A stretch of DNA of 64,000 nucleotides from Bin52 sp965213935 (GCA_965213935.1 CBDCAO010000012.1:744001-808000), one strand, 5' to 3'. Shown: positions 53,521-62,070, counted from the stretch's first letter. Notes: a model not told the origin generated them from the letters alone. Program-made: numbers and translations.

Positions 53521-53821
53521 TCACGTCGTCCCTTTCTTGATTGCCGCGACCAGACGCGACAGCGCCCTGGTGTCCGCCGGCGTCAGGCCTTCGCGATCCG
53601 CTTTCGCGTAGGCCGTAAGCAGATAGATGGCGTTCGGGCCAGCGTGGTAGAAGTAGACGGTCCGAACCGGCCCATCGCAGCTTACGGATACCGCCGGTGC
53701 CACTAATGACCGGCGCCGCATCCGGGGCGGCCACGATCGCTTCTTCCATCTCCCTGCGGGCCTCCTCCCCAAGCAGTTTGCGAATGGCACGCTCGCAAGT
53801 GCGCGTAGAGTAAACTTGCAT
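53521..53821 (-). pseudogene. RelE/HigB-family toxin, frameshifted
   Basis: The first frame from the ATG at 53821 encodes AIRKLLGEEARREMEEAI, then APVISGTGGIRKLRW, the N-terminal half of HigB/NadT-type toxins. Near 53680 the register changes and the rest, GPVRTVYFYHAGPNAIYLLTAYAKADREGL, lies one base off and ends at 53521. As written no full toxin (about 100 aa) is made, leaving an orphaned antitoxin. A sequencing error of one base would also explain it. Confidence 0.72.
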
Positions 53822-53833
53822 GGATCGTTATTC

Positions 53834-53848
53834 TGCGGCATTGCCGCA
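53834..53848 (-). promoter_or_regulatory. Inverted-repeat operator upstream of the toxin-antitoxin pair
   Basis: TGCGGC-ATT-GCCGCA is a perfect 6-bp inverted repeat 13 nt upstream of the toxin ATG at 53821. A second repeat, TACGA-6 nt-TCGTA, lies at 53854-53869, and TATTAT on the minus strand lies between them as a possible -10. The arrangement suits autoregulation by the HTH antitoxin; binding is inferred from symmetry and location. Confidence 0.5.
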
Positions 53849-53869
53849 AATAATACGAGTCCTGTCGTA

Positions 53870-54221
53870 ACTGCTCAGGTCTTCAGGCGCCTGAAGAACA
53901 AGTCCGGCGCCGACAAAGGTGGCGGTGCGCCGCCTGGCCACGTTCGATGCGGTGTCAGACCGGACCCGTATTGTGCGTCGGTCAGCGAGAGTCGGGACGT
54001 GCGGTGAGCTGGTGCAACGATTCCCGGTTCTGGATCAACAGGTTGACGTGGTTCAGACTGAATTTCGGATCACGTGTCGGTCTCGGTGGCTGCGAGCCCT
54101 CGTCTTGACCGTTGAACGACGTCGTCGGCCAGTCCTGTCCTGCCAGCGCTCCGCATTCCGTCGCGCGGCGGCTGGCGCACGGGAGCTGTGACGCGGCCTG
54201 TTGCCGCAAGGATGGAACGGG
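53870..54221. other. Stretch without a recognisable gene
   Basis: This stretch lies between the toxin-antitoxin promoter and the HcnAB-like gene. Short open frames occur (for example 53816-54007 plus) without motifs. It presumably contains the promoter of the oxidoreductase operon; I see no clear consensus. Confidence 0.35.
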
Positions 54222-55889
54222 ATGACCGAGATCACATTCACCTTCAATGGAGCCGGTGTAGCCGCGTCCGCAGGGCAATCGCTGGCAGCGGCACTCATCG
54301 CAGCGGGACGTCGCGAGTTCCGGGTCACGGCAGGCGGAAAACCCCGCGGGGTCTTCTGCGGAATTGGCGTTTGCCAGGACTGCCTTGTCACCGTCGACGG
54401 TACACCAAACCGGCGCGCATGCATGACCGGGGCGGTCGACGGCATGGCAGTCGAGACCCAGTCCGCCTTCCCGGGACTTCGCCCGGATGCGGAGGTGCCG
54501 GACACGCCACGGGCGCGGGTCCTCACGCCGGATGTACTGGTGATCGGAGGCGGCGCCGGAGGCCTGTCCGCAACGATCGCGGCACGACGGGCGGGCGCCG
54601 AAGTCGTCACCCTGGATGAGCGTGCTGTCCCGGGGGGTCAGTACTACAAGCAGTCCGCCGAGGGCGGCCTGCTCGACGCCCAACAGGCCGAGGGAGCGAC
54701 TCTGGTGGAAGACGCCCGGGCCAGCGGCGCAGAGATCATCAAGAGCGTCGAGATCTGGGGGGCGTTCGATGGCCCTCTCATCCTTGCCGAAAGCGAAAAT
54801 GCGGCGCTGATTGTGCGGCCCCGCACTGTGATCGTCGCAACCGGCGCATATGATCGGCCCATCATCGTACCCGGCTGGACCCTGCCGGGTGTCATGACCA
54901 CCGGGGCGGCGCAAACCCTGTGGCGCAGCTACCGGACGCTGCCGGGGCGCCGCATCGTGGTCTGCGGGTCGGGGCCGCTGAACCTGCAGGTTGCCCTGGA
55001 ACTCGCGGTCGGCGGGGCGGAGATCGCACTTGTGGCCGAGGCCGCGCCGTCTGCCTTTCGTCACCCCCTTCGGGGTGCCCGGTGTTCGATCCACGGCCCG
55101 ACGCTCGCTTGGAAGGGACTCGCCATGCTGTGCGGTCTCCGGTGGCGGCGGGTGCCCGTGCGCAACGGACTGCGGCTGGCCGCCGTGGAACAGTACGAGG
55201 GCGGGCTATCGGCGACGTTCCGACGCACGGACGGCGGAACCTGCACCGTGCGGGCGGACGCCGTGTGCATGAACGCCGGGTTCGAGCCACAGAACGAGAT
55301 CCTGCGCCTTCTCGGCGCCCGGATGACCTACGATCCCGCCGTCGGGCACCTGCGCTGCGAGCGGTCCCAAATGCTCGAGACCTCGGTTTCCGGGATCTTC
55401 GCTATCGGGGACTGCGCCGGGCTCGGCGGGGCTCCCGCGGCCTGCGCCGAAGGGCGCATCGCCGGACGTTCAGCGGCAGCGCTCTCGGGTCACGGGGATG
55501 GCCGCGATCTCGCGTCCGATCGGCGTGCCCTTCGACGGCACCGGCGGTTCCAGAACGCGCTCTGGCAACTGCACGACGTGTCCCCGACACCGCTCGACAG
55601 ACTGCCGGAAGACACGGTCCTCTGCCGTTGCGAGGAAGTCACCGTGGGTGAAACCCTGGCCGGCTACGCCGTTATCCCTGGTCATCTCGGGACCCTGAAG
55701 CGCGCAACACGCATCGGGATGGGACCGTGTCAGGGCCGCTATTGCGGTCCCGCCGCCGCGCGCCTGATCGCGGAAAAGACCGGCGAGGCTCTCACCGACC
55801 GCAGTTTCTTCGCCCCGCGTGTTCCGGTCAAGCCGGTGACAATCAATGCCATCTTCTCCGTCGAAGAGGCGCTTCGCGGTGACGAGTGA
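54222..55889 (+). CDS. Fused HcnA-HcnB-type dehydrogenase: 2Fe-2S ferredoxin + FAD/NAD domain + BFD-like domain
   Basis: A 555-aa fusion. Residues 1-75 are a ferredoxin-like 2Fe-2S domain with C46, C51, C54 and C67 (FCGIGVCQDCLV). Residues ~103-440 form an FAD/NAD(P) pyridine-nucleotide fold (VLVIGGGAGGLSA; second Rossmann VVCGSGPLNLQVALELA; AIGDCAGLGGA). The C-terminal BFD-like region has VLCRCEEVTVGETL and GMGPCQGRYCGP. In hydrogen cyanide synthase, D-hydroxyproline and opine dehydrogenases these parts are separate subunits or partly fused. It is coupled by an 11-nt overlap to the HcnC-like gene. Likely substrate: an imino or D-amino acid. Confidence 0.85.
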   Translation: MTEITFTFNGAGVAASAGQSLAAALIAAGRREFRVTAGGKPRGVFCGIGVCQDCLVTVDGTPNRRACMTGAVDGMAVETQSAFPGLRPDAEVPDTPRARVLTPDVLVIGGGAGGLSATIAARRAGAEVVTLDERAVPGGQYYKQSAEGGLLDAQQAEGATLVEDARASGAEIIKSVEIWGAFDGPLILAESENAALIVRPRTVIVATGAYDRPIIVPGWTLPGVMTTGAAQTLWRSYRTLPGRRIVVCGSGPLNLQVALELAVGGAEIALVAEAAPSAFRHPLRGARCSIHGPTLAWKGLAMLCGLRWRRVPVRNGLRLAAVEQYEGGLSATFRRTDGGTCTVRADAVCMNAGFEPQNEILRLLGARMTYDPAVGHLRCERSQMLETSVSGIFAIGDCAGLGGAPAACAEGRIAGRSAAALSGHGDGRDLASDRRALRRHRRFQNALWQLHDVSPTPLDRLPEDTVLCRCEEVTVGETLAGYAVIPGHLGTLKRATRIGMGPCQGRYCGPAAARLIAEKTGEALTDRSFFAPRVPVKPVTINAIFSVEEALRGDE

Positions 55890-57003
55890 TCTCCTGGTCA
55901 TCGGTGGTGGCATCGTCGGGCAGATTGCGGCACTGGAACTTGCCGGGACCGGGGCGCGCGTGACCCTGGTCGACGCCGCACAGAACGCCGGCAGTACGAC
56001 GAACGCCGGAAGCCTCCATGTTCAGATGCAGAGCAGGTTCATCCGTCTGTACCCCGAACACGCACCGAACCTTGAGCGGGCGCTACCCTATTACAAGCAG
56101 GCAGCGGAGTGCTGGGACACGCTCGAAGCCGGCCTTGGACCCATGCACCTCGTCCGCAAGGGCGGGCTGATGCTGGCGGAGAGTTCCGGGCAGATGGCCT
56201 TCCTGGAAGAGAAGTCCCGGCGTGAAGAAGCGAAGGGGCTCGACGTGGCGCTTCTGGACCGGGCGGAACTCGATCGCGTTGCCCCCTGGATCGGCCCTCG
56301 GATTGTCGGCGCGGAGCTCTGCCGCGACGAGGGCTCGCTCAATCCGCTGCTGGTCAACCGGCTGCTGGCGAAGGCTTGCGCGGACCTGGGGGTGATCTGC
56401 ATCTCGGACAGAATCGACGGGCTGACCGTCACCGCCGATCGTGTTTCGGCACGGGGTCTACAGGGCCGCTATCGGGCCGGTGAAGCCGTCGTCGCCGCGG
56501 CCTGGGGCTCGGGTGCACTGGTCAGGGCGCTTGGCGTCGACATTCCAACCGCCCCCGAACCGCTGCACATGAACATTACGGAAGCGTGCGAACAGAAAAT
56601 CGACCACCTGGTCCAGCACGCGGAGCGCTCGCTCACGCTGAAGCAGTTCGGGACCGGCCAGATCGTCATCGGGGGTGGCTGGTCCGCGCATGACCACGGC
56701 GTAGACACGGTGCCCGGCGTCCGTGCCGGTTCGCTTGTCGGCAACGTGGCGCTCGCCGCGCGGCTGGCACCGGCGATCGGCACGCTTCGCATCATCCGGA
56801 CATGGGCCGGCATGAACACGACCGCAGACGGAAACTCGATCGTCGGCCGCTTGCCGGGCGCGGAACGGGTCATCATGGCCGTGCCGGGAGATGCAGGGTA
56901 CACACTCGCCCCGCTCGTGGCACAAATGGCAGCATCCATTGTACTGGGGTGCGATCCGCCAGCCGATCCGACGCCCTGTTCGCCCGAGCGGTTTGCCTCA
57001 TAG
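55879..57003 (+). CDS. HcnC/DAO-type FAD-dependent dehydrogenase subunit
   Basis: A 374-aa flavoprotein: LLVIGGGIVGQIAALELAG, TTNAGSLHVQMQSRFIRL, ADGNSIVGRLPGAERVIMAV and GYTLAPLVAQMAASIVLG. The catalytic subunit of HcnABC-type dehydrogenases has this layout. The GTG at 55879 is chosen because it overlaps the preceding stop and starts the FAD motif a few residues later; the ATG at 55846 would place an odd basic peptide inside the previous gene. Together with the fused HcnAB it should transfer electrons to the respiratory chain. Confidence 0.85.
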   Translation: MTSDLLVIGGGIVGQIAALELAGTGARVTLVDAAQNAGSTTNAGSLHVQMQSRFIRLYPEHAPNLERALPYYKQAAECWDTLEAGLGPMHLVRKGGLMLAESSGQMAFLEEKSRREEAKGLDVALLDRAELDRVAPWIGPRIVGAELCRDEGSLNPLLVNRLLAKACADLGVICISDRIDGLTVTADRVSARGLQGRYRAGEAVVAAAWGSGALVRALGVDIPTAPEPLHMNITEACEQKIDHLVQHAERSLTLKQFGTGQIVIGGGWSAHDHGVDTVPGVRAGSLVGNVALAARLAPAIGTLRIIRTWAGMNTTADGNSIVGRLPGAERVIMAVPGDAGYTLAPLVAQMAASIVLGCDPPADPTPCSPERFAS

Positions 57004-57136
57004 CGCACGAGAACGCGGGCGACCGTGTCCCGAAGCCCGGACAACACCATCTCGACCGCGACCTCCAGAGACGGCGGCAGTGGCGAACGCCTCCTGGGCC
57101 GAGCCACGGCATCATGACCGGCGGAGCAGCGGTCTT

Positions 57137-58057
57137 TCATCCCGCTTCTGGCTTTCCGGACAACAGCCGGTCCATGCCCTGCCTGACATGGTCCAGCGCC
57201 GCACCGGCAAGCGGGCGCAGCGGCGGACGCAGCGGGCCGCCACCGGGCAGGCCCAGGTGATCCATGGCAGCCTTGGTGGCCGGGTACAGCGTGCACCCGC
57301 CCGTCGTGAAGAGTTCGGTCATTTCGATACCCGTCCGCTGAAGCGCCCAGGCATCGGCCAGGCGGCCGGCCCTGGCCATGTGCCACAGGTCGAGGCATCC
57401 GGGCGCCCAGGCGTTGGGAAAGCAATCGATGGTGCCGTCCGCTCCCGCGAGCGCCGCCGGTACACCGAGGACCGAGGACGGGCCGCAAAAGACGCGGATT
57501 CGGCCACCGGTACGGTTCAGTGTTCCCTGAAACGTGTTCCAGTTGCCGCTGCTTTCCTTGATGCCCACGACGTTGTCGAGATCGGCAAGACGGTCGGTGA
57601 GTTCGGGGGTCAGTTCGTTCCCCGCGTTTCCGGGGATGTTGTACAGCAGGATCGGCAGCACCGATCTCGCGTCGATCGCCTCGAAATGCGCAATGATCTC
57701 GGCCTCGGTCGAGCGCACGAAGTAAGGGGGCATCACGAGCACGCCGTCAACACCGGCCTCTTTCGCGGCGTGAATCTGGGTGATGATCTCTTCCTCGCGG
57801 ATCGATCCCGTGCCGATGATCGCCGGTCCCCGTCCCGCTGAAGCGGCGACGGTCAGGCGCGCCAGCCTTTCCCGCTCTGCAAGATCCAGCGCCCAGAATT
57901 CACCCGTGCATCCCGCTGCGACGATGCCCGTGGCCCCGGCGGCGTACAGTCTTTGCACGTTTGCCGAAAACGCGTCTTCGTCGATCGACAGGTCCGAGAG
58001 AAACGGTGTCGTCACGGCCACCATCGGACCCGACCAGTCTATCGTGGTTCTGTCCAT
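57137..58057 (-). CDS. Dihydrodipicolinate synthase family protein (second copy)
   Basis: A 306-aa class I aldolase-fold protein with GIVAAGCTGEFWALDLAER near residue 40, the Tyr in LPILLYNIPGNAG near 135 and the Schiff-base Lys in VVGIKESSGNWNTF near 165. It is distinct in sequence from the copy at 48348. In hydroxyproline catabolism a member of this family deaminates pyrroline-4-hydroxy-2-carboxylate to 2-oxoglutarate semialdehyde, which fits the HcnABC-like genes convergent with it. The start at 58057 begins the family N-terminus WSGPMVAVTTPF. Confidence 0.87.
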   Translation of the reverse strand: MDRTTIDWSGPMVAVTTPFLSDLSIDEDAFSANVQRLYAAGATGIVAAGCTGEFWALDLAERERLARLTVAASAGRGPAIIGTGSIREEEIITQIHAAKEAGVDGVLVMPPYFVRSTEAEIIAHFEAIDARSVLPILLYNIPGNAGNELTPELTDRLADLDNVVGIKESSGNWNTFQGTLNRTGGRIRVFCGPSSVLGVPAALAGADGTIDCFPNAWAPGCLDLWHMARAGRLADAWALQRTGIEMTELFTTGGCTLYPATKAAMDHLGLPGGGPLRPPLRPLAGAALDHVRQGMDRLLSGKPEAG

Positions 58058-58154
58058 CGCTGCATTCCTTCGCACTGAAGCCTTTCCCGCGACAGTCTCG
58101 AACCCGGACCTGTACGCCTGACCATGGGGCTTCCGCCACCATGTTCCTGTCGTC

Positions 58155-58176
58155 TTCGCGTCTCCCGGGCCGGGCA
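58155..58176. repeat. 22-bp direct repeat, copy 2
   Basis: This matches 43071-43092 exactly over 22 bases; the flanks then differ (ACCCGCC-like bases follow both copies loosely). The distance is 15.1 kb, and the segment between the two copies contains the GcvP-like genes, the 2OG oxygenase, the recombinase relic and the toxin-antitoxin pair. It is in the same orientation as copy 1. Confidence 0.55.
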
Positions 58177-58644
58177 AACCCGCCGGACCTCTTCACACGC
58201 GTCCCCCACGCCACAGGGTCGAGGGAAGGCGCGTTCGACCGACAGTTCAAGGGAACAGCTGATCTGCCGGCGGCACCCGGTCCTGTGCCAGTACCCCGGT
58301 CCTGACCGCAGGCTGCGTTATCTCACTCCCGTTCGTCGGACCGGACAGGCGGATGTCCCGCATCCCGGCTTCCGGTTGTCGTCATGCGTCAATCCACGCA
58401 CGTGCTTTCGTCGTCCTCCCGAAACCTGCAAACCTGCAAGGCCACAGTCGCCAAACTGCTGCTTCCCGAGTGCGGTGTTCCGGAGCCGGTGCTGATTCCC
58501 GAGCGTGCGGGCAGGCCATCGCCACGTCAATGATCTCTGCGATCTCTGCGGCAGCAACCGGGGCACGACCCTGCCGGATGTGAGCGGGCAGGCGGAACGG
58601 TTCGCGGAACCGTGGGAGTGCGAAGACCTGGTTGCACAGTCGCG

Positions 58645-58660
58645 CCCTGCCCGGGCAGGG
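58645..58660. promoter_or_regulatory. Perfect 16-bp palindrome upstream of the SDR gene
   Basis: CCCTGCCCGGGCAGGG reads identically on both strands and lies 57 nt upstream of the SDR ATG at 58717. It could be a regulator-binding site or form a hairpin. No further copies were noticed in the window. Confidence 0.4.
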
Positions 58661-58716
58661 TTCATGTGGCGGCGGAACACCGTCAACGACGGCCGGGTCT
58701 GTGAGGAACTCCTGTT

Positions 58717-59415
58717 ATGAAGGTCGTGATGATCTCTGGTGGCGGCAGGGGCCTCGGCGCAGCGATCACCCGAAAGCTGCTTGAAGACGGCTGGACCCTG
58801 TCGCTGGGCCTGAGGGATCGCGGACAGGCGGATGGCTTCACGGCCCTGCCCGGCACGCTCGCGGTGTTTCCCTTCGATGCGACGGACCCGTCCACCGTCA
58901 CCCCATGGGTCGAGGGTACCATGGACCGCTTCGGACGGCTCGACGCCCTGATCAACAACGCGGGCATCCTGCGCATCGTCGACTTCGAGCAGGGTACCGA
59001 GACGGACCTTGACGACCTGTGGGCAGTCAACGTCAAGGCTCCCTTCCGGCTGATCCGGGCCGCATTGCCGCATCTCAGGCAGACCGGCAGGGGTCGGGTT
59101 ATCAACATTGCCTCAACCGATGCCAAGCGCTACCGGGACGGTGTTTCCATCGGGTATTCGATGACCAAGCACGCCCTCCTCGCGATGACCCAGGCGGTCC
59201 GCCTTGCCGGCTGGGAGGACGGCGTACGGGCCACGGCACTCTGCCCCGGAGCGATCGACACCGACCTGCTCGCGGGGATCCCGGGCACGACGCCCAGGGC
59301 CGAACGCCTGCAACCGGAAACCGTCGCGGACATGGTGGCTTTTTTGTTGTCCCTCCCGAACCAGGCCAGTGTTCCGGAAATGATCGCCAACACACGGCTG
59401 GAGAGCCCGATCTGA
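58717..59415 (+). CDS. SDR-family oxidoreductase
   Basis: A 232-aa SDR with an unusual cofactor loop, SGGGRGLGAAITRKLLEDG in place of TG-x-x-x-G-x-G, then DALINNAGILRIVDF, RVINIASTDAKRYRDG, YSMTKHALLAM (Tyr-x-x-x-Lys) near residue 150, and CPGAIDTDLLAG. The length is short for the family. GAGGAA is 7 nt upstream of the ATG. The substrate is unknown; the context suggests a role with the neighbouring dehydrogenase/lyase genes. It is followed by a terminator-like hairpin. Confidence 0.85.
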   Translation: MKVVMISGGGRGLGAAITRKLLEDGWTLSLGLRDRGQADGFTALPGTLAVFPFDATDPSTVTPWVEGTMDRFGRLDALINNAGILRIVDFEQGTETDLDDLWAVNVKAPFRLIRAALPHLRQTGRGRVINIASTDAKRYRDGVSIGYSMTKHALLAMTQAVRLAGWEDGVRATALCPGAIDTDLLAGIPGTTPRAERLQPETVADMVAFLLSLPNQASVPEMIANTRLESPI

Positions 59416-59454
59416 GCTCTGGTTCCTGACCGCATCAACGATGAACCGGTGGCC

Positions 59455-59480
59455 GGAGACGGGAGTTTTCCCCCGTCTCC
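59455..59480 (+). terminator. Hairpin terminator candidate after the SDR gene
   Basis: GGAGACGGG and CCCGTCTCC form a perfect 9-bp stem around an 8-nt loop containing TTTT, 39 nt after the SDR stop. A U-tract is lacking downstream, so termination strength is uncertain. Confidence 0.55.
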
Positions 59481-59970
59481 GAGGGTGACGCCACCCCGCC
59501 CGCCACCACGTGAACCCGGGCTGCGGGCGCGCAGGGATTGCCTGGACGCTCCCCGGTCCGCCCTGCTGCCGCTCCCTTGCCGCGTACGGTCGCCATGCGG
59601 GCCGCGCTCAACGCGGCCGACCTTCCGCTCGGCGCCGAATGGAATTCGCATGCGGAACCGACCACCAGCCCGGACCTGGTGCGCACCCTCTCCTTCAAGC
59701 CGTCGACGGGTGCTGGCCCGGCACGCCTGCTGCGGGCGGGCGAGCCGGCCGATCACGTCGAACTCCAGCGCTGCGGCGGCACCCGTGTACCCCGCACCGG
59801 CGAGACCGGCCCCGTCGCGATCGACAGGATCGAGAACAAGGACCGGCACAGCCGCAGGGTGAACTGACGCCTCGCGAGGCAAGGCGCGGGCCCACCGCAG
59901 GCACGATCGGCGGGAAAGGTCACCCATCTGCTTCAGATCCGGCGTTCGCGAAAACCGGGCCGCCGGAGTT
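59481..59970. other. Stretch without a recognisable gene
   Basis: This stretch lies between the 3' ends of the SDR gene and the convergent livK gene. Arginine/alanine-rich open frames occur on both strands, but none has similarity or a ribosome-binding site. Apart from the flanking hairpins I see nothing definite. Confidence 0.35.
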
Positions 59971-60001
59971 CCGAAAGGGCGAAGCCGCCTCGCGCTTTCG
60001 G
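59971..60001 (-). terminator. Hairpin terminator candidate after the liv operon
   Basis: CCGAAAG (59971-59977) pairs with CTTTCGG (59995-60001) over 7 bp around a GC-rich 17-nt interior, beginning 30 nt beyond the livK stop on the minus strand. No T-run follows it. Confidence 0.45.
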
Positions 60002-60031
60002 TCCGGACGGCCCGATACGCTGTCGAACTCC

Positions 60032-61351
60032 CTACAGCTTGTATTCGCGGAAGTCGTACCGCGGCGGCAGCAGGGCTTCCATCTCCGCACGCGGGATCCG
60101 CCTCTTGACGACGAATACGCCGTTTTCGACCTGGCTCATGTAGCAGTCGATCATGCCGCTGTGATCCTGGCCACGCAGCAGCTTGGCGCCCTGCGGATGC
60201 GCCAGCGAATTGTCCATCTCCAGGCCTTCCAGCGCTTCGATGACGCCGGGGGTGTCCTTGTTCCGCTGCCAGCCTGAAGCCTCGATTGCCTTCTTGAGCA
60301 CGAAGAAGTTCTCGTACGACTGCCAGGCGTGGCTCTTCGCCATCACCCGGTCGGACCCGTTCTCCTGGGCATGGACCGGATCGATATCCATCATTTCGAT
60401 GAATTGCTTGTGATACTCGTCATTCTTGTATTCCAGAGGACGCGGAAAATTCTCCAGGAAGAAGACGTTCTCCGCCGCACCGTTGATCGCCTCGGGATGG
60501 ATCGCTTCGATGGTTCCACTGACCGAGTACATCTTCATTCTCTCGTCCAGCTTCATGGACTTGGACTGGGTATAGAACGCGACGGACAACGCTCCGAAAA
60601 ACACCGAGAACAGAACTTCCGTTTCCTCCGGTATCTTGGCGAGATACGGCACCAGATCCCGAGTGCCGAGCGGTACGGCTATCGGATCGTTGACCTTGCC
60701 GCCCATTGACTCGATCAGCTTGCGATGTTCCTGGTGATGGCTGTGACCCCAGGCGTAGTCGGGGAAAATCATCGTCCAGTTCTTGCCGAGGTTCTCGAAG
60801 GCCCAGGGTGCACCCGCCGCTGCCAGGGCGTAGGTGTCGGTGCCGGTGCGGAAACTGTAACGCGTGCCTTTCGAGCCGGTCGCCTCGGTCGCTTCGCCGG
60901 CAGAGAAATACGGCGTTTTCAATTCGCTAGCGATGGGAATCGACGCGAGCATGATGCCCGAGTGCACCGAACCGACAACGAAACTCGCTTTCGACCGCTG
61001 GATCAGGGAACGCAACTTCCGCGCACCCGCCGCGGGAGTGGATTCGGTATCCGCCACGGGGACTTCGAGCATTCTCCCCGCTATTCCACCGCCTTCGTTG
61101 ATCAGGTTCGCGGCAGCCTTCGCGCATTTGTCATGCCAATAGCCCCAGGACGAAAACCCGCCCGTCAGTTCGCATTGATGTCCGATCACAATCGGACCGC
61201 TTGCCTTGGCGACCAGATCGCGGGTGAGGGACAGGTAGGCGGTCGACGCAACGGCGCCGCCGGCCAGGGCGGTTTGCAGGAAGGATCGGCGTGGCAGTCC
61301 TGTGCGAAGCCCCGCCGCCTCCGGTTTGCCTGTCTTGGTCTTGCGTGTCAT
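60032..61351 (-). CDS. livK: Branched-chain amino acid/amide-type ABC transporter substrate-binding protein
   Basis: A 439-aa type I periplasmic binding protein. A Tat signal (LPRRSFLQTALAGGAVAST) precedes IVIGHQCELTGGFSSWGYW and the ligand-lobe segments NLINEGGGIAGRMLEVPVADTES, PYFSAGEATEATG and FPDYAWGHSHHQEH. It is related to the urea/amide/branched-chain group; the exact ligand is unknown, but the adjoining dehydrogenase genes suggest an amino or imino acid. The start at 61351 is chosen just upstream of the Tat motif. It is last gene of the livHMGFK operon on the minus strand. Confidence 0.88.
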   Translation of the reverse strand: MTRKTKTGKPEAAGLRTGLPRRSFLQTALAGGAVASTAYLSLTRDLVAKASGPIVIGHQCELTGGFSSWGYWHDKCAKAAANLINEGGGIAGRMLEVPVADTESTPAAGARKLRSLIQRSKASFVVGSVHSGIMLASIPIASELKTPYFSAGEATEATGSKGTRYSFRTGTDTYALAAAGAPWAFENLGKNWTMIFPDYAWGHSHHQEHRKLIESMGGKVNDPIAVPLGTRDLVPYLAKIPEETEVLFSVFFGALSVAFYTQSKSMKLDERMKMYSVSGTIEAIHPEAINGAAENVFFLENFPRPLEYKNDEYHKQFIEMMDIDPVHAQENGSDRVMAKSHAWQSYENFFVLKKAIEASGWQRNKDTPGVIEALEGLEMDNSLAHPQGAKLLRGQDHSGMIDCYMSQVENGVFVVKRRIPRAEMEALLPPRYDFREYKL

Positions 61352-61371
61352 TTTCTTTCTCCCAACTGGTC

Positions 61372-62070
61372 TCATGCGGCCATACCGAGATACCGATGAA
61401 TGACATCGGGCCGGTTCTTGAGTTCGGCTGCACTGGACCGGTGAACGATGCTCCCTTTTTCCATCAGGTAAATTACGCTGCAAATCTTGAACGCAGTGGC
61501 CAGGTTTTGCTCGACCAGAAGTATGGAAACACCGGAACTGTTAATTTTCCGAATTTCGGATCTGATTTTCTTGATCAGGATCGGCATAATGCCTTCGGTC
61601 GGTTCGTCCAGAATGAGGAGTTTGGGTTGCATGACGAGGCAGCGTGCGATCGCCAGTTGCTGCTGTTCTCCACCCGATAACGTACCGCCTTTTTGAAACA
61701 GTCGTTGATGCAGTTGCGGAAAGCGGTCGAAAACCGCCGCCCGCTGTGGCGCCGACGGTTCGCCTCGAAGGCCGAGAAAGAGGTTTTCCTCAACGGTGAG
61801 ATTGGGAAAGATTCCCCGCCCCTGCGGAACGTAACCGATACCCTGGCCCGGAACCTTGTGCGCCGCGATGTCTGTCAGGTCGACGCCATCGAAGGTCGCG
61901 CGTCCGGCCGATGTCCGGACCAGACCCATGATGGCCTTCAGCGTGGTCGTCTTGCCGACACCGTTGCGGCCCAGCAAACCGACAATTTCCCCGTCGCCGA
62001 CATTCAGCGAAACGCCCCGGAGCACTTCCACCTTGCCGTAACTGCTGTGAAGGTCGCGTACCTCAAGCAT
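61372..62070 (-). CDS. livF: Branched-chain amino acid-type ABC transporter ATP-binding protein LivF
   Basis: A 232-aa ATPase with Walker A LLGRNGVGKTTTLKAIMG near residue 35, LSGGEQQQLAIARCL near 135, and Walker B LLILDEPTEGIMPIL near 155. The start at 62070 begins MLEVRDLHSSYGKVEVLRGVS, the normal LivF N-terminus, and overlaps the livG stop by 8 nt. It energises uptake with LivG, LivH and LivM. Confidence 0.92.
   Translation of the reverse strand: MLEVRDLHSSYGKVEVLRGVSLNVGDGEIVGLLGRNGVGKTTTLKAIMGLVRTSAGRATFDGVDLTDIAAHKVPGQGIGYVPQGRGIFPNLTVEENLFLGLRGEPSAPQRAAVFDRFPQLHQRLFQKGGTLSGGEQQQLAIARCLVMQPKLLILDEPTEGIMPILIKKIRSEIRKINSSGVSILLVEQNLATAFKICSVIYLMEKGSIVHRSSAAELKNRPDVIHRYLGMAA

Larger units (their letters stand above)
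58058..58716. other. 659-bp stretch without a recognisable gene
   Basis: It lies between the DapA-like start and the SDR start (divergent). It holds copy 2 of a 22-bp repeat (58155-58176) and a perfect 16-bp palindrome (58645-58660). Short open frames, such as one from 58383 and one at 58505-58720, have no motif I recognise. This is long for a promoter region and may be the remnant of a lost gene or mobile element. Confidence 0.4.
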
